Assembly (NCBI GenBank): GCA_019115455.1
Contig: DXDN01000025.1
Span: 1-64,000, forward strand
Direction of reading: 5' to 3'
DNA length: 64,000 bases
Source of the DNA: Candidatus Eubacterium faecigallinarum
GTDB taxonomy: Bacteria > Bacillota > Clostridia > Oscillospirales > Acutalibacteraceae
The notes beneath the pieces were generated by a model. That model saw nothing but the letters and a program-made list of their open reading frames with translations. It ran no database searches and was not told the DNA's origin. Within the stretch, counting starts at the first letter, position 1. Every line of letters begins with the position of its first letter. Shown piece after piece: positions 35,922-46,286 of this stretch. The position numbers were made by a program, and so were the translations under genes.

Positions 35922-36194
35922 ATGAGCAGAAGTACTAAAAAAGGACCTTATGTAGAAGAAAGTCTCTTCAAAAAGGTTGAAGCGCTTAACGCTTCAGGCG
36001 ACAAGCAGGTTATCAAGACCTGGTCAAGAAGTTCAACAATCTTCCCTGAATTCGTAGGACACACATTTGCTGTTCATGACGGAAGAAAGCATGTTCCTGT
36101 ATATGTTACAGAGGATATGGTTGGACACAAGCTCGGCGAGTTCGCGCCGACAAGAACATTCAGAGGCCACGCCGGCTCTAAGACATCTAAGTAA
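35922..36194 (+). CDS. rpsS: 30S ribosomal protein S19
   Basis: A 90-residue protein of the 30S head, partner of S13. Recognised by [44 protein letters not shown] (quoted in part) and [14 protein letters not shown]. Confidence 0.97.
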   Translation: MSRSTKKGPYVEESLFKKVEALNASGDKQVIKTWSRSSTIFPEFVGHTFAVHDGRKHVPVYVTEDMVGHKLGEFAPTRTFRGHAGSKTSK

Positions 36195-36211
36195 TCGAAA
36201 GGAGAATTATT

Positions 36212-36550
36212 ATGGAAGCAACAGCTAAAGCAACCTACGTCCGTATCTCTCCTCGAAAGGTGCAGATTGTTCTTGATCTTATCAGAAATCAGCCTGCCGA
36301 CAAGGCAATGGCAATCCTTCAGTACACACCGAAGGCTGCCTGCGAGCCTGTTATGAAGGTTCTCAAATCAGCCATGGCAAACGCTGAAAACAACAACAAT
36401 ATGGACGTATCAAGATTAGTAGTAAGCTACTGCAACGCAACTGCCGGTCCTACTCTTAAGAGAATTCAGGCAAGAGCACAGGGCAGAGCATACAGAATCA
36501 ATAAGAGAACATCACACATCACCATTACCGTTAAGGAAATGGAAGACTAA
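36212..36550 (+). CDS. rplV: 50S ribosomal protein L22
   Basis: A 112-residue protein whose beta hairpin forms the exit-tunnel constriction with L4. Recognised by ATYVRISPRKVQIVLDLIR, MANAENN and the RIQARAQGRAYRINKRTSHI tail (hairpin and C-terminus). Confidence 0.97.
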   Translation: MEATAKATYVRISPRKVQIVLDLIRNQPADKAMAILQYTPKAACEPVMKVLKSAMANAENNNNMDVSRLVVSYCNATAGPTLKRIQARAQGRAYRINKRTSHITITVKEMED

Positions 36551-36568
36551 GCGAGGAGGTAAAGTTAA

Positions 36569-37261
36569 ATGGGACAGAAATGTAATCCAACCGGTTTAAG
36601 AATCGGTGTTATCAAGAACTGGGACTCCCGCTGGTACGCAAAGAAGGGTGAATTCGGCGATACACTTGTTGAAGATTACAAGCTTCGTAAGTATCTCCTT
36701 GAAACCCTCTACGGCGCAGGTGTTCCTAAAGTTGAGATCGAAAGAGACGCCAAGAGAGTTAGAATCAACATCCACTGCGCTAAGCCGGGTATGGTAATCG
36801 GTAAGCAGGGTGCTGAAATCGAAAAGCTCAAGGCTATATGCGCTAAGAAGCTGGGCAAGAACGCTAACGAAGTTTTCATCAACATCGTTGAGATTAAGCA
36901 GCCCGACCTTAACGCAACACTCGTTGCACAGAATATCGCTCAGCAGCTTGAGAGACGTGTATCTTTCAGAAGAGCTGTTAAAGGCGCTATCAGAAACACA
37001 ATGAGATTTGGTGCCCGCGGTATCAAAATCATGGTTTCAGGCAGAATCGGCGGTGCTGAAATCGCTCGTTCTGAAACTTATAAAGAAGGTACAATTCCGC
37101 TTCAGACTCTCCGTGCGGACATTGATTACGGTTTTGCAGAGGCTAAAACAACCTACGGCAGAATCGGTGTTAAGACCTGGATCTATCAGGGAGAGGTTCT
37201 TCACGAGTCCCGTAACAGGAACAAGAGAAGATCAAATCGTAAGGAAGGGGGAAAAAGATAA
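36569..37261 (+). CDS. rpsC: 30S ribosomal protein S3
   Basis: A 230-residue protein at the mRNA entry site. It has an N-terminal [14 protein letters not shown], a KH domain with [17 protein letters not shown], and a C-terminal half with [21 protein letters not shown]. The stop overlaps rplP by 1 nt (TAATG). Confidence 0.97.
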   Translation: MGQKCNPTGLRIGVIKNWDSRWYAKKGEFGDTLVEDYKLRKYLLETLYGAGVPKVEIERDAKRVRINIHCAKPGMVIGKQGAEIEKLKAICAKKLGKNANEVFINIVEIKQPDLNATLVAQNIAQQLERRVSFRRAVKGAIRNTMRFGARGIKIMVSGRIGGAEIARSETYKEGTIPLQTLRADIDYGFAEAKTTYGRIGVKTWIYQGEVLHESRNRNKRRSNRKEGGKR

Positions 37262-37686
37262 TGCTCTTACCTAAGCGTGTAAAGCACAGAAAGCAGCACA
37301 GAGGCCGTATGACCGGCGTAGCTACAAGAGGAAACAAAGTAACCTACGGCGAGTTTGGTCTTCAAACAACAGAGCCGGCATGGATCACAGCAGCTCAGAT
37401 TGAGGCTGCCCGTATCGCAATGACACGTTACACAAAGCGTGGCGGTAAAGTATGGATCAAGATTTTCCCCGACAAGCCGATCACGGCAAGACCTGCTGAC
37501 ACCCGTATGGGTAAAGGTAAAGGTAACGTTGACTACTGGGTAGCAGTAGTTAAGCCGGGAAGAGTTATGTTTGAGCTCGGCGGCGTTGACGAGGCAACAG
37601 CCCGTGAGGCTATGCGTCTTGCGGCAAACAAGCTTCCTGTAAAGTGTAAGTTTGTTAAGAAAGAAGAAGAGGGAGGCGAGCAGTAA
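37261..37686 (+). CDS. rplP: 50S ribosomal protein L16
   Basis: A 141-residue protein near the A site. Starts [15 protein letters not shown] and contains [15 protein letters not shown] and [16 protein letters not shown]. Overlaps both rpsC and rpmC by 1 nt, so the three are coupled. Confidence 0.97.
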   Translation: MLLPKRVKHRKQHRGRMTGVATRGNKVTYGEFGLQTTEPAWITAAQIEAARIAMTRYTKRGGKVWIKIFPDKPITARPADTRMGKGKGNVDYWVAVVKPGRVMFELGGVDEATAREAMRLAANKLPVKCKFVKKEEEGGEQ

Positions 37687-37889
37687 TGAAGGCATCAGAA
37701 ATCAAGGCTCTTTCAGCAGAGCAGAGAAAAGCAAAGCTTGCAGAGCTTAAAGAAGAGCTTTTCAACCTGCATTTCCAGCAGGCCATCAACCAGCTCGACA
37801 ATCCCATGAGAATTAAGGCTGTCAAGAAAGATATCGCTCGCATCAAAACAGTTGAGAGAGAAATCGAACTTGAAAGCGCTAATTCTTAA
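37686..37889 (+). CDS. rpmC: 50S ribosomal protein L29
   Basis: A 67-residue helical-hairpin protein at the tunnel exit. The LHFQQAINQLDNPMRIKAVKKDIARIKTV core (quoted in part: FNLHFQQA, DIARIKTV) is typical. Confidence 0.95.
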   Translation: MKASEIKALSAEQRKAKLAELKEELFNLHFQQAINQLDNPMRIKAVKKDIARIKTVEREIELESANS

Positions 37890-37907
37890 GAAGGAGGTAA
37901 CTGAATA

Positions 37908-38162
37908 ATGGAAAGAAACCTCAGAAAAACCAGAGTAGGTATTGTTACAAGCGATAAGATGGACAAAACCGTTGTTGTTACTATTAAGGACAGGGTACGT
38001 CATCCGCTTTACAATAAAATTGTAAACCGTACTGTAAAGTACAAGGCACACGACGAAAATAACGAGTGCGGTATCGGTGACAAGGTACTTATCATGGAGT
38101 GCCGCCCATACAGCAAGGACAAGAGATGGCGTGTGGTTAACATTGTCGAGAAAGCTAAATAA
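37908..38162 (+). CDS. rpsQ: 30S ribosomal protein S17
   Basis: An 84-residue OB-fold 16S-binding protein. Starts [21 protein letters not shown], then HPLYNKIV and [24 protein letters not shown] lies upstream. A 96-bp gap with a weak ACTGCAA/TTGCAGT dyad follows before rplN. Confidence 0.96.
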   Translation: MERNLRKTRVGIVTSDKMDKTVVVTIKDRVRHPLYNKIVNRTVKYKAHDENNECGIGDKVLIMECRPYSKDKRWRVVNIVEKAK

Positions 38163-38258
38163 TCGTTACGATTTACAGCTTTTTTAAATTTAGTCAATAT
38201 GAAATAATAACTGCAACTTAGCAAAGTGTTATTTTGCAGTACGAAGGAGGAAATTGCT

Positions 38259-38627
38259 GTGATACAACAGGAAAGTCGTCTTAAAGTTGCTGACAACACA
38301 GGCGCTAAAGAGCTTCTCTGCATCAGAGTTCTGGGCGGTTCAGGCAGAAGATATGCAAATATCGGCGATGTAATCGTAGCCAGCGTCAAGAAAGCAGCTC
38401 CCGGCGGTGTTGTTAAGAAGGGCGAAGTTGTTAAAGCAGTCATCGTTCGTACAACTAAAGGTGTACGTCGTGACGACGGTCAGTACATTCGTTTTGACGA
38501 AAATGCTGCCGTAATTATTAGAGAGGATAAAACTCCTCGTGGTACTCGTATTTTCGGGCCTGTAGCTCGTGAGCTGCGTGAAAAGGACTATATGAAGATC
38601 CTTTCACTCGCTCCGGAAGTACTTTAA
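38259..38627 (+). CDS. rplN: 50S ribosomal protein L14
   Basis: A 122-residue protein at the subunit interface. Recognised by [26 protein letters not shown] and [16 protein letters not shown] (each quoted in part). The start is GTG 38259, with AAGGAGG eight nt before it; the longer open frame upstream is not conserved. Confidence 0.96.
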   Translation: MIQQESRLKVADNTGAKELLCIRVLGGSGRRYANIGDVIVASVKKAAPGGVVKKGEVVKAVIVRTTKGVRRDDGQYIRFDENAAVIIREDKTPRGTRIFGPVARELREKDYMKILSLAPEVL

Positions 38628-38642
38628 TTGGAGGGCGAAAGT

Positions 38643-38945
38643 ATGAGTAAAATGTTTGTAAAAACCGGTGATACCGTGCTGGTACTCAGCGGCAAATCAA
38701 AGGGCGTTAAGGGCGAGGTAATCGCTGTAAGTCCAAAAGAGGATAAAGTCATCGTTAAGAAAGTCAACGTTGTTACAAAGCATGTTAAACCCCGTAAGAT
38801 GGGTGAGGCAGGCGGTCTCGTTGAGGTAGAGTCAGCGCTCTACGCTTCAAAGGTTCAGCTTGTTTGCCCTAAATGCGGCGAGGCAACACGTGTTGGCCGC
38901 AAGGACGGCAAGCGCGTTTGCAAAAAGTGCGGCAACGAATTTTAA
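38643..38945 (+). CDS. rplX: 50S ribosomal protein L24
   Basis: A 100-residue assembly-initiating protein with a KOW motif (KTGDTVLVLSGKSKGVKGEV region) and a C-terminal CPKCGEATRVGRK / RVCKKCGNEF zinc-ribbon-like end of the kind common in Gram-positives. ATG 38643 follows GGAGGG, which excludes a TTG at 38628. Confidence 0.96.
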   Translation: MSKMFVKTGDTVLVLSGKSKGVKGEVIAVSPKEDKVIVKKVNVVTKHVKPRKMGEAGGLVEVESALYASKVQLVCPKCGEATRVGRKDGKRVCKKCGNEF

Positions 38946-38964
38946 GTGAGGGAGGAACATAACA

Positions 38965-39507
38965 ATGGCAGCAGTATTGAAAGAAACATATAAAAATGAT
39001 ATTGCACCGGCATTGATGAAGAAATTCGGTTACAAGTCTGTTATGCAAATCCCAAAGCTTGACAAGATTGTTATCAATGTTGGTTGCGGTGAAGCACGTG
39101 AGAATTCTAAGGTTGTTGACGCAATAATCAATGACCTTCAGACAATTACCGGCCAGAGACCGGTTATCTGCCGCGCTAAGAAATCAGTTGCTAACTTCAA
39201 ACTCCGTGAGGGTATGCCCGTTGGAGTTAAGGTTACACTTCGTGGCGACAGAATGTATGAATTCCTTGAGAGATTCTTCAATCTCGCACTTCCAAGAGTT
39301 CGTGACTTCAGAGGTATCAACGCTAATTCCTTTGACGGCAGAGGCAACTATGCTATGGGCGTTAAGGAACAGTTGATTTTCCCTGAAATTGATTATGACA
39401 AGATCGATGCCGTTCGCGGTATGGATATTATTATGGTAACAACTGCAAACACCGACGAGGAAGCTCGTGAGCTTCTTAAGTTGCTCGGTGCACCGTTTGC
39501 AGAGTAA
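38965..39507 (+). CDS. rplE: 50S ribosomal protein L5
   Basis: A 180-residue 5S rRNA-binding protein of the central protuberance. Recognised by [37 protein letters not shown] and the C-terminal [20 protein letters not shown]. Confidence 0.97.
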   Translation: MAAVLKETYKNDIAPALMKKFGYKSVMQIPKLDKIVINVGCGEARENSKVVDAIINDLQTITGQRPVICRAKKSVANFKLREGMPVGVKVTLRGDRMYEFLERFFNLALPRVRDFRGINANSFDGRGNYAMGVKEQLIFPEIDYDKIDAVRGMDIIMVTTANTDEEARELLKLLGAPFAE

Positions 39508-39519
39508 GGAGGGATTATC

Positions 39520-39705
39520 GTGGCAAAAACATCTATGAAAGTTAAGGCGGCTAAGCCGGCTAAGTATTCAACAAGACAGTATAACAGATGCAAGATCTGC
39601 GGTAGACCTCATGCTTATCTTCGCAAGTACGGTGTATGCAGAATCTGCTTCAGAGAGCTTGCTCACAAGGGCGAGATCCCGGGAGTTAAGAAGTCATCTT
39701 GGTAA
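39520..39705 (+). CDS. rpsZ: 30S ribosomal protein S14, zinc-binding short form
   Basis: A 61-residue type Z S14. Cys pairs CKIC and CRIC with the [11 protein letters not shown] spacer form the zinc ribbon. It starts with GTG 39520 after GGAGGG. The zinc-containing form indicates the primary rather than the zinc-starvation paralogue. Confidence 0.96.
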   Translation: MAKTSMKVKAAKPAKYSTRQYNRCKICGRPHAYLRKYGVCRICFRELAHKGEIPGVKKSSW

Positions 39706-39743
39706 GAACTGAGAATTGCTAATCTAACAAGGAGGAATTATCA

Positions 39744-40142
39744 ATGCACATTACAGATCCAATCGCTGATATGCTTACGAGAATCCGTAATGCTAATTCA
39801 GCAAAGCACGATTCAGTAGATATTCCTGCGTCAAACATGAAGAAGGCAATCGCTCAGATTCTTGTTGATGAAGGATATATCAAAAACTACAAAATGATCG
39901 AGGACGGTAAGCAGGGTGTTATCCGTGTAACACTCAAGTACGGCGAGGGTAAGAGCCAGGTTATCACTGGTCTTCGCAGAGTATCAAAGCCCGGTCTTCG
40001 TATTTATTCAAACGTTGAGGATATGCCCAAGGTTATGAAGGGACTCGGTGTTGCAATCGTTTCAACTTCTAAGGGCATTATGACAGACAGAGAAGCCCGC
40101 AAGCAGAACGTGGGCGGCGAAGTTCTGGCATTCATTTGGTAA
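39744..40142 (+). CDS. rpsH: 30S ribosomal protein S8
   Basis: A 132-residue 16S-binding protein, the translational repressor of the spc operon in E. coli. Starts [17 protein letters not shown]; ends with [18 protein letters not shown] and AFIW. Confidence 0.97.
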   Translation: MHITDPIADMLTRIRNANSAKHDSVDIPASNMKKAIAQILVDEGYIKNYKMIEDGKQGVIRVTLKYGEGKSQVITGLRRVSKPGLRIYSNVEDMPKVMKGLGVAIVSTSKGIMTDREARKQNVGGEVLAFIW

Positions 40143-40157
40143 GGAGGTGCAGTCAGG

Positions 40158-40697
40158 ATGTCACGTATCGGTTTAAAGCCAATTACAATTCCTGCCGGCG
40201 TTGATGTTAATATCAATGCCAACACTGTTACCGTAAAAGGACCTAACGGAACTCTTACAATGGATGCTCATCCTAATATGGATATCAGTGTTGAGGGCAG
40301 TGAAATCATCGTTAGCAGACCTAACGATCAGAAAGAAAACAGATCTCTTCACGGTCTTACTCGTACACTTATTGCCAACATGGTTACCGGTGTTACGGAA
40401 GGTTTCAAGAAAACATTAGAGGTTAACGGTGTAGGTTACCGTGTTCAGCTTCAGGGCAGCACGCTCGTTATGAACCTCGGTTTCTCACATCAGGTTACAA
40501 TGGAAGCTCCTGAGGGCATTAAGATCGAATGTCCATCGGCAAACTCAATCGTTATCAGCGGTGCTGATAAGCAGAAGGTTGGTCAGTTCGCAGCTCAGGT
40601 TCGCGAGAAGAGACCGCCGGAGCCGTATAAGGGCAAGGGTATTAAGTACTCAGACGAGCACATCCGTCGTAAAGAAGGAAAAGCAGGTAAGAAATAA
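40158..40697 (+). CDS. rplF: 50S ribosomal protein L6
   Basis: A 179-residue two-domain protein near the GTPase centre. Recognised by MSRIGLKPITIPAGVDV, VKGPNGTL, HGLTRTLIANMV and RPPEPYKGKGIKYSDE. Confidence 0.97.
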   Translation: MSRIGLKPITIPAGVDVNINANTVTVKGPNGTLTMDAHPNMDISVEGSEIIVSRPNDQKENRSLHGLTRTLIANMVTGVTEGFKKTLEVNGVGYRVQLQGSTLVMNLGFSHQVTMEAPEGIKIECPSANSIVISGADKQKVGQFAAQVREKRPPEPYKGKGIKYSDEHIRRKEGKAGKK

Positions 40698-40715
40698 GGG
40701 AAGGAGTGAAATACA

Positions 40716-41075
40716 ATGGTTTCAAGACAGGATGCCAATAAGGCAAGAAAAAAGCGCCACACAAGAGTGCGCGGTAAGATCAGCGGTACTGCTGAATGTC
40801 CAAGACTTAACGTATATCGCTCTCTCAGCAATATTTACGTGCAGTTGATCGACGATGTTGCAGGCGTTACAATCGCTTCTGCTTCAACAGTTGAGAAGGA
40901 CTTCACAGAGTACGGCGGAAATGTAGAAGCAGCTAAGGCTGTGGGTAAGACAATAGCAGAAAGAGCCAAGGCAAAGGGTATTGAAAAGTGCGTTTTTGAC
41001 CGCGGCGGTTACGTTTATCACGGACGTGTGGCAGCAGTTGCCGACGGCGCTCGTGAGGGCGGACTTAAGTTCTAA
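40716..41075 (+). CDS. rplR: 50S ribosomal protein L18
   Basis: A 119-residue 5S rRNA-binding protein. Contains [37 protein letters not shown] and the [20 protein letters not shown] end. Confidence 0.97.
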   Translation: MVSRQDANKARKKRHTRVRGKISGTAECPRLNVYRSLSNIYVQLIDDVAGVTIASASTVEKDFTEYGGNVEAAKAVGKTIAERAKAKGIEKCVFDRGGYVYHGRVAAVADGAREGGLKF

Positions 41076-41093
41076 CGAAGGAGGTAAATTTTT

Positions 41094-41594
41094 ATGGCAA
41101 AGATTGACGTATCTTCAATGGAGCTTGAAGAAAGAGTAGTAACAATTAACCGTGTATCAAAAACCGTAAAGGGTGGTAGAATTTTCAAATTCTCAGCTCT
41201 CGTAGTTGTTGGCGACGGTAACGGTCTTGTAGGTTTCGGTATCGGTAAGTCAGGCGAAGTTCCGGACGCTATCCGTAAGGGTATCGAAGACGCCAAGAAA
41301 AATGTAATCAAGGTTGCTCTCAGAGGAACAACAATTCCTCATGAAATCAAGGGCAAATACGGTGCCGGTGAAGTATTGCTTATGCCAGCTCCGAAAGGTA
41401 CCGGCGTTATCGCCGGCGGTCCGGTTCGTGCCGTTGTTGAAACAGTCGGCATTAAGGACGTAAGAACAAAGGCTATCCGTTCCAACAATCCCTGCAATGT
41501 TGTAAGAGCAACAATCGACGGTCTGAGCAAGCTCAGAACAGCCGACGAGGTTGCAGCGGTTCGCGGCAAAGCTACAAAAGATATTTTAGGTTAA
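41094..41594 (+). CDS. rpsE: 30S ribosomal protein S5
   Basis: A 166-residue protein involved in decoding accuracy. Contains [39 protein letters not shown] and the [19 protein letters not shown] block. Confidence 0.97.
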   Translation: MAKIDVSSMELEERVVTINRVSKTVKGGRIFKFSALVVVGDGNGLVGFGIGKSGEVPDAIRKGIEDAKKNVIKVALRGTTIPHEIKGKYGAGEVLLMPAPKGTGVIAGGPVRAVVETVGIKDVRTKAIRSNNPCNVVRATIDGLSKLRTADEVAAVRGKATKDILG

Positions 41595-41607
41595 GGAGGG
41601 TGGAAAA

Positions 41608-41787
41608 ATGGCAGATATTAAAATAAAGCTCACCAAGAGCTTAATCGGCAGTAAAGCGGATCAGATTGCCACCGCCCACTCACTTGGTCTTCGCAAAATA
41701 GGCAATGTAACAGTTCAGCCTGACAACGCTCAGACAAGGGGTAAGCTTGATAAAATAGCTCATCTCGTAACTGTTATTGACGAATAA
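41608..41787 (+). CDS. rpmD: 50S ribosomal protein L30
   Basis: A 59-residue protein in its standard place between rpsE and rplO. It reads [16 protein letters not shown], then [17 protein letters not shown] and [24 protein letters not shown] precedes ATG 41608. Confidence 0.95.
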   Translation: MADIKIKLTKSLIGSKADQIATAHSLGLRKIGNVTVQPDNAQTRGKLDKIAHLVTVIDE

Positions 41788-41801
41788 GGGGAGGTGCAGA
41801 T

Positions 41802-42245
41802 ATGAAATTACATGAACTTTCTCCCGCTCAGGGCTCAAAGAAGAGCGTAAAGAGAATCGGCAGAGGTACTGCTTCAGGACAGGGTAAAACTTCAGGTAAA
41901 GGTCAGAAGGGTCAGAAGTCACGTTCAGGCTACAGCAGACGCTTTGGCTTTGAAGGCGGTCAGATGCCTCTTCAGAGACGTGTACCGAAGAGAGGTTTCA
42001 ACAACATTTTTGCTACAGAGTATGCAGTTGTTAACCTTTCCACACTCAACGATAAGTTTGAGGACGGAGCTACTGTTGATGCTCAGGCTCTTGTTGATGC
42101 AGGTATCATCAAGAAAACACTTGACGGTGTAAAGATTCTCGGCAAAGGTGAGATCACCAAGGCAATTACCGTAAAGGCTACTGCCGTAAGTGAGGCAGCA
42201 AAGTCAAAGATTGAAGCTGCAGGCGGTAAGGTGGAGGTGCTCTAA
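41802..42245 (+). CDS. rplO: 50S ribosomal protein L15
   Basis: A 147-residue late-assembly protein. Recognised by [40 protein letters not shown] and the [17 protein letters not shown] loop. Confidence 0.97.
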   Translation: MKLHELSPAQGSKKSVKRIGRGTASGQGKTSGKGQKGQKSRSGYSRRFGFEGGQMPLQRRVPKRGFNNIFATEYAVVNLSTLNDKFEDGATVDAQALVDAGIIKKTLDGVKILGKGEITKAITVKATAVSEAAKSKIEAAGGKVEVL

Positions 42246-43595
42246 ATGATAAAAACCATCATAAATGCATGGAAAGTAGCAGATATACGTAAAAAGATAC
42301 TGTTTACTGCATTTATTGTCCTTGTATTCAGGATTGGTTCATTCATTCCGGTGCCTTTTCTTAACATTGTTGATGAAATCAGCGTTGGTAAGGGAAATAC
42401 AATACTGACGTATTTAAGCCTTATGACAGGTAGTGCATTCACATACGGAACGATTTTCGCAATGTCAATCACTCCTTACATTAACGCTTCAATTATTATG
42501 CAGCTTCTTGCTGTTGCCATTCCTGCACTGGAAAGGCTTCAGAAAGAAGGCGAAGAGGGCAGAAAGAAGATCGCCTCAATTACAAGAGTTGTAACTGTTG
42601 TACTCGGTCTTTTGCAGTCACTTGCTTATTTCTTCTATCTTCGTGCAAATAATTATCTTTTAATGGATGTAAACGGTGAGGCTTTCACAGGATTTGACGC
42701 TGTGTTCCAGGCTGTAGTTATTATTCTTGTTCTTACTGCCGGAACCGCTATAATCATGTGGCTCGGCGAGCAGATCACTATCAGCGGTATAGGTAATGGT
42801 ATCTCAATCATCCTTTTCGCAGGTATCGTATCTCGTTTCCCGACTCTCATTAAGCAGCTCTTCCAGTATCTTGATACCGGTAGACTCGTTTACAGATTCC
42901 TTGTTCCCCTTGTATGCGTAATCTTCCTTCTTATGATTGCATACATTGTGTTTATGGACAATTCGGAAAGAAGACTGCCAATCACATACGCAAAGCGTGT
43001 TGTCGGCAGAAAGCAGATGGGCGGTCAGTCAACTCATATGCCTATCAAGGTAAATATGAGCGGCGTACTTCCCGTAATCTTCGCTTCCTCAATCCTTTCA
43101 CTTCCGGGAACAGTTCAGATGTTTATTTCTGAGAGTAAGTATGAAGGTACATTCTGGGAGAAATTCTTCAACGCTTTCCAGGGCGATTCCTGGTGGTATG
43201 CGTTAATGTACTTCCTGCTTATCATATTCTTTGCTTATTTCTACAGTACAATTCAGTACAATCCTATTGAAATGGCAAACAATCTCCGTAAAAATAACGG
43301 AGCTATTCCGGGTATCAGACCTGGCAGACCGACCTCTGATTACATTTTCAGAGTTCTCTCCAGACTTACCCTTATCGGTGCGTTAATGCTTTCAATTATC
43401 GCACTGTTCCCAATCATTTATTCACTTATCTGTGATTTGGCTATCCCGCCGCTTACTGAGGGCGGAGATGACGGCGGAATGACAATTTCACTGGGCGGTA
43501 CATCACTTATCATTATGTGCGGTGTTGCTCTTGAAACAGTTCGTCAGCTTGAATCTCAGATGATGATGCGTCACTACAAGGGCTTCCTTGATTAA
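42246..43595 (+). CDS. secY: Preprotein translocase subunit SecY
   Basis: A 449-residue, ten-helix channel subunit of the Sec translocon. Typical segments are FRIGSFIPVP, TPYINASIIMQLL, WLGEQITISGIGNGIS in mid-protein, and IKVNMSGVLPVIFASSI. A NP-x-E-MANNLRKNNGAIPGIRPGRPT cytosolic loop (from IEMANNLR) precedes the last helices. The ATG follows the rplO stop directly; the GGAGGTG site lies within rplO. Confidence 0.97.
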   Translation: MIKTIINAWKVADIRKKILFTAFIVLVFRIGSFIPVPFLNIVDEISVGKGNTILTYLSLMTGSAFTYGTIFAMSITPYINASIIMQLLAVAIPALERLQKEGEEGRKKIASITRVVTVVLGLLQSLAYFFYLRANNYLLMDVNGEAFTGFDAVFQAVVIILVLTAGTAIIMWLGEQITISGIGNGISIILFAGIVSRFPTLIKQLFQYLDTGRLVYRFLVPLVCVIFLLMIAYIVFMDNSERRLPITYAKRVVGRKQMGGQSTHMPIKVNMSGVLPVIFASSILSLPGTVQMFISESKYEGTFWEKFFNAFQGDSWWYALMYFLLIIFFAYFYSTIQYNPIEMANNLRKNNGAIPGIRPGRPTSDYIFRVLSRLTLIGALMLSIIALFPIIYSLICDLAIPPLTEGGDDGGMTISLGGTSLIIMCGVALETVRQLESQMMMRHYKGFLD

Positions 43596-43614
43596 TTTAA
43601 CAGGGGTGATATTT

Positions 43615-44247
43615 ATGAAACTTATTCTTCTCGGTGCTCCAGGTGCCGGCAAAGGTACCCAGGCAGAAAAGATTGTTGATAAATACGGTATTCCCGCAAT
43701 CTCAACAGGAAACATTCTTCGCGCCGCTGTAAAAGACGGCACGGACATGGGAATGAAAGCAAAGGCGTTTATGGACGCCGGTCAGCTTGTTCCGGATGAG
43801 GTTGTAATCGGTATAATCAAGGACAGACTCAAAGAAGACGACTGCAAAAATGGTTTCATTCTCGACGGTTTTCCAAGAACCATTCCTCAGGCTCAGGCGC
43901 TTGAGGATGCGGGAATTGAAATTGATAAAGTTGTAGATATCGAGGTTTCAGACGAAGCCATAACAAAAAGAATGAGCGGTCGCCGCGTATGCTCAAAATG
44001 TGCTAACTCATATCACATTGAGTATAAGAAGCCAAAGGTTGACGGAATCTGTGATTCCTGCGGCGGCGAACTTATTCAGCGAAAAGACGATGCTCCCGAA
44101 ACGGTTCAGGCAAGACTTGCCGAGTATCACGAGATGACAGAGCCTCTTAAGGATTTTTATTCTAAGCTCGGCAAACTTGTGATAGTTGAGGGACAGGAAG
44201 AAGTTGCTGATACAACAGCGCTTGTTTTCGCAGCATTGGAGGATTAA
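43615..44247 (+). CDS. adk: Adenylate kinase, zinc-type LID
   Basis: A 210-residue enzyme interconverting ATP, AMP and ADP. The P-loop GAPGAGKGTQ is at 7-16, followed by LDGFPRTIPQAQAL and GRRVCSKC. The LID carries a Cys4 set (CSKC and CDSC), as in Gram-positive zinc-binding adenylate kinases. ATG 43615 follows AGGGGTGA; the frame open to 43588 overlaps secY. Its usual place after secY is kept. Confidence 0.97.
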   Translation: MKLILLGAPGAGKGTQAEKIVDKYGIPAISTGNILRAAVKDGTDMGMKAKAFMDAGQLVPDEVVIGIIKDRLKEDDCKNGFILDGFPRTIPQAQALEDAGIEIDKVVDIEVSDEAITKRMSGRRVCSKCANSYHIEYKKPKVDGICDSCGGELIQRKDDAPETVQARLAEYHEMTEPLKDFYSKLGKLVIVEGQEEVADTTALVFAALED

Positions 44248-44248
44248 C

Positions 44249-44998
44249 ATGATAGTGCTTAAAAGCAGCCGCGAACTGGAGCTGATGAAGGAAGCTTGTC
44301 AGATATCTGCTGAAGCATTAATGGTAGCAGGCGAGGCGGTAAAGCCGGGAGTCTCCACCAAGGAGATCGACGAGATAGCGTACAAGTTTATTATAAAACA
44401 CGGCGCTACACCTAACTTTTTAAATTATGCCGGATTTCCTGCTACCGCATGTATATCTATTAATGATGAGGTTATCCACGGTATCCCCAGCGCTGACCGT
44501 ATAATCCGTGAGGGCGATATAGTCAGCATAGATCTTGGAGCTGCTAAAAACGGCTATAACGGCGATAATGCTGCCACATTTGCGGCTGGGACTTGCTCTC
44601 CCGAAGCAAAGCGGCTGATGGACACCACCCGTGAGAGCCTTTACAAAGGCATCGAGCAGGCTGTTCCTGGCAACAGAATCGGCGATATTGCAAATGCGGT
44701 TCAGACCTACTGCGAGGAGAGAGGATACGGCGTTGTGAGAGATTTTGTCGGTCACGGCGTCGGAACAAAACTTCATGAAGAGCCAAGCGTACCAAACTTC
44801 GGTCACGCAGGTCGTGGTATCAGACTGTTACCCGGAATGACATTGGCAATTGAACCAATGATTAATCTGGGAACCTATAAGGTTAAACAACTTTCAGACG
44901 GCTGGACGGTAAAAACCGCCGACGGAAAACTGTCAGCTCACTTTGAGCACACAGTGGCAGTCACCTCCAACGGTCCGGTTATACTGACAAGAGTCTGA
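44249..44998 (+). CDS. map: Methionine aminopeptidase, type I
   Basis: A 249-residue metalloenzyme that removes N-terminal Met from new proteins. Metal ligands fit [20 protein letters not shown] (two Asp), [18 protein letters not shown] (His), LAIEPMIN (Glu) and [11 protein letters not shown] (Glu). The start ATG 44249 lies one base after the adk stop with GGAGG inside adk. Confidence 0.96.
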   Translation: MIVLKSSRELELMKEACQISAEALMVAGEAVKPGVSTKEIDEIAYKFIIKHGATPNFLNYAGFPATACISINDEVIHGIPSADRIIREGDIVSIDLGAAKNGYNGDNAATFAAGTCSPEAKRLMDTTRESLYKGIEQAVPGNRIGDIANAVQTYCEERGYGVVRDFVGHGVGTKLHEEPSVPNFGHAGRGIRLLPGMTLAIEPMINLGTYKVKQLSDGWTVKTADGKLSAHFEHTVAVTSNGPVILTRV

Positions 44999-45092
44999 CG
45001 GTAAAGTCAATTGCTGGCGATTACGCCGTAATGTGATTCCAGTTAATAATATAGAAACATCAATCGTATTAACATTTTCAGCGAGGTATAAG

Positions 45093-45311
45093 ATGTCCAA
45101 GTCAGATATGATAGAAGTTGAAGGTACTGTTGTTGAGGTTTTACCTAACACAACCTTTAAGGTAACTCTTCAGAATGGCCACATTATAACTGCCCACATC
45201 AGCGGAAGGCTCAGGATGAACAACATCCGCATTCTTCCCGGTGACAGGGTAACAATTGAAATGTCACCTTATGACCTTACAAAGGGTCGTATTATATGGC
45301 GTTCCAAGTAA
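45093..45311 (+). CDS. infA: Translation initiation factor IF-1
   Basis: A 72-residue OB-fold protein that occupies the A site during initiation. Recognised by [39 protein letters not shown] and [14 protein letters not shown] 45093 has GCGAGGT upstream. The 94-bp gap after map has no gene; a KOW-domain gene found here in some Clostridia is absent. Confidence 0.97.
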   Translation: MSKSDMIEVEGTVVEVLPNTTFKVTLQNGHIITAHISGRLRMNNIRILPGDRVTIEMSPYDLTKGRIIWRSK

Positions 45312-45333
45312 ATTATTTAGGAGGATATTCAAA

Positions 45334-45447
45334 ATGAAAGTTAGACCTTCTGTAAAGAAAATTTGCGAAAAGTGCAAAGTTATAAAGCGCAACGGAAAAG
45401 TAATGGTTATCTGTGAAAATCCAAAGCATAAACAGCGTCAGGGCTAA
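45334..45447 (+). CDS. rpmJ: 50S ribosomal protein L36
   Basis: A 37-residue zinc-ribbon protein beginning [19 protein letters not shown] and ending [11 protein letters not shown], with the C-x2-C...C...H metal set. AGGAGGA precedes ATG 45334. Confidence 0.96.
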   Translation: MKVRPSVKKICEKCKVIKRNGKVMVICENPKHKQRQG

Positions 45448-45479
45448 ACCTGAACTAACAATCGGAGGTAAACAGTAGT

Positions 45480-45848
45480 ATGGCACGTATTTCAGGTGTT
45501 GACTTACCTAATGACAAGAGAGTAGAGATCGGTCTTACCTATATTTACGGTATCGGTCTTACTACTTCTAAAAAAGTTATCGAAGCAACAGGTATTGATC
45601 CTAACACTCGTTGCAGAGATTTGACGGAAGACGATGTTAAGAAGCTCAGCGACTATATCACCAATCATCTTACTGTTGAGGGTGACCTTCGCAGGGATAC
45701 AGCTTTTGACATCAAGAGACTTATCGAAATTGGTTGCTATCGTGGCGTTAGACACAGAAAGGGTCTGCCGGTAAGAGGCCAGACTTCAAAGAACAACGCT
45801 CGTACACGCAAAGGTCCTAAGAAGACGATAGCAAATAAGAAGAAATAA
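45480..45848 (+). CDS. rpsM: 30S ribosomal protein S13
   Basis: A 122-residue protein of the 30S head contacting tRNA and L5. Starts [19 protein letters not shown] and contains [17 protein letters not shown] and [15 protein letters not shown]. Confidence 0.97.
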   Translation: MARISGVDLPNDKRVEIGLTYIYGIGLTTSKKVIEATGIDPNTRCRDLTEDDVKKLSDYITNHLTVEGDLRRDTAFDIKRLIEIGCYRGVRHRKGLPVRGQTSKNNARTRKGPKKTIANKKK

Positions 45849-45867
45849 GTAGGAGGAAACAAATAGT

Positions 45868-46263
45868 ATGGCTACTAAAAAGACCACAGGCTCACGCAAG
45901 CGCCGTGAGAAGAAAAATATAGAGCGTGGTGCTGCCCATATTCAATCAACCTTCAACAACACAATCGTAACAATTACCGATATCAACGGCAACGCCGTTT
46001 CATGGGCTTCTGCCGGTGAGATGGGATTCCGCGGCTCAAGAAAGTCTACTCCTTTTGCTGCTGCAACAGCCGCTGAAGCTGCAGCAAAAACAGCAGTAGA
46101 GTGCGGAATGAAAACTGTTGAAGTTTACGTTAAGGGTCCGGGATCAGGACGTGAATCAGCTATCAGAGCTCTTCAGACAGCAGGTCTGGATGTAAGTCTT
46201 ATTAAAGATGTTACTCCTATTCCACACAATGGCTGCCGTCCACCCAAAAGACGCCGCGTATAG
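45868..46263 (+). CDS. rpsK: 30S ribosomal protein S11
   Basis: A 131-residue platform protein. Recognised by [39 protein letters not shown] and the end [16 protein letters not shown]. Confidence 0.97.
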   Translation: MATKKTTGSRKRREKKNIERGAAHIQSTFNNTIVTITDINGNAVSWASAGEMGFRGSRKSTPFAAATAAEAAAKTAVECGMKTVEVYVKGPGSGRESAIRALQTAGLDVSLIKDVTPIPHNGCRPPKRRRV

Positions 46264-46286
46264 TATAAACTTGGAGGTAACTTGAT

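Noticed and set aside
38163-38258. Dyad ACTGCAA/TTGCAGT in the rpsQ-rplN gap, considered as an S8-type regulatory site or an internal promoter.
   Set aside because: The stem is short, no -35/-10 pair fits and no known regulatory fold was recognised.
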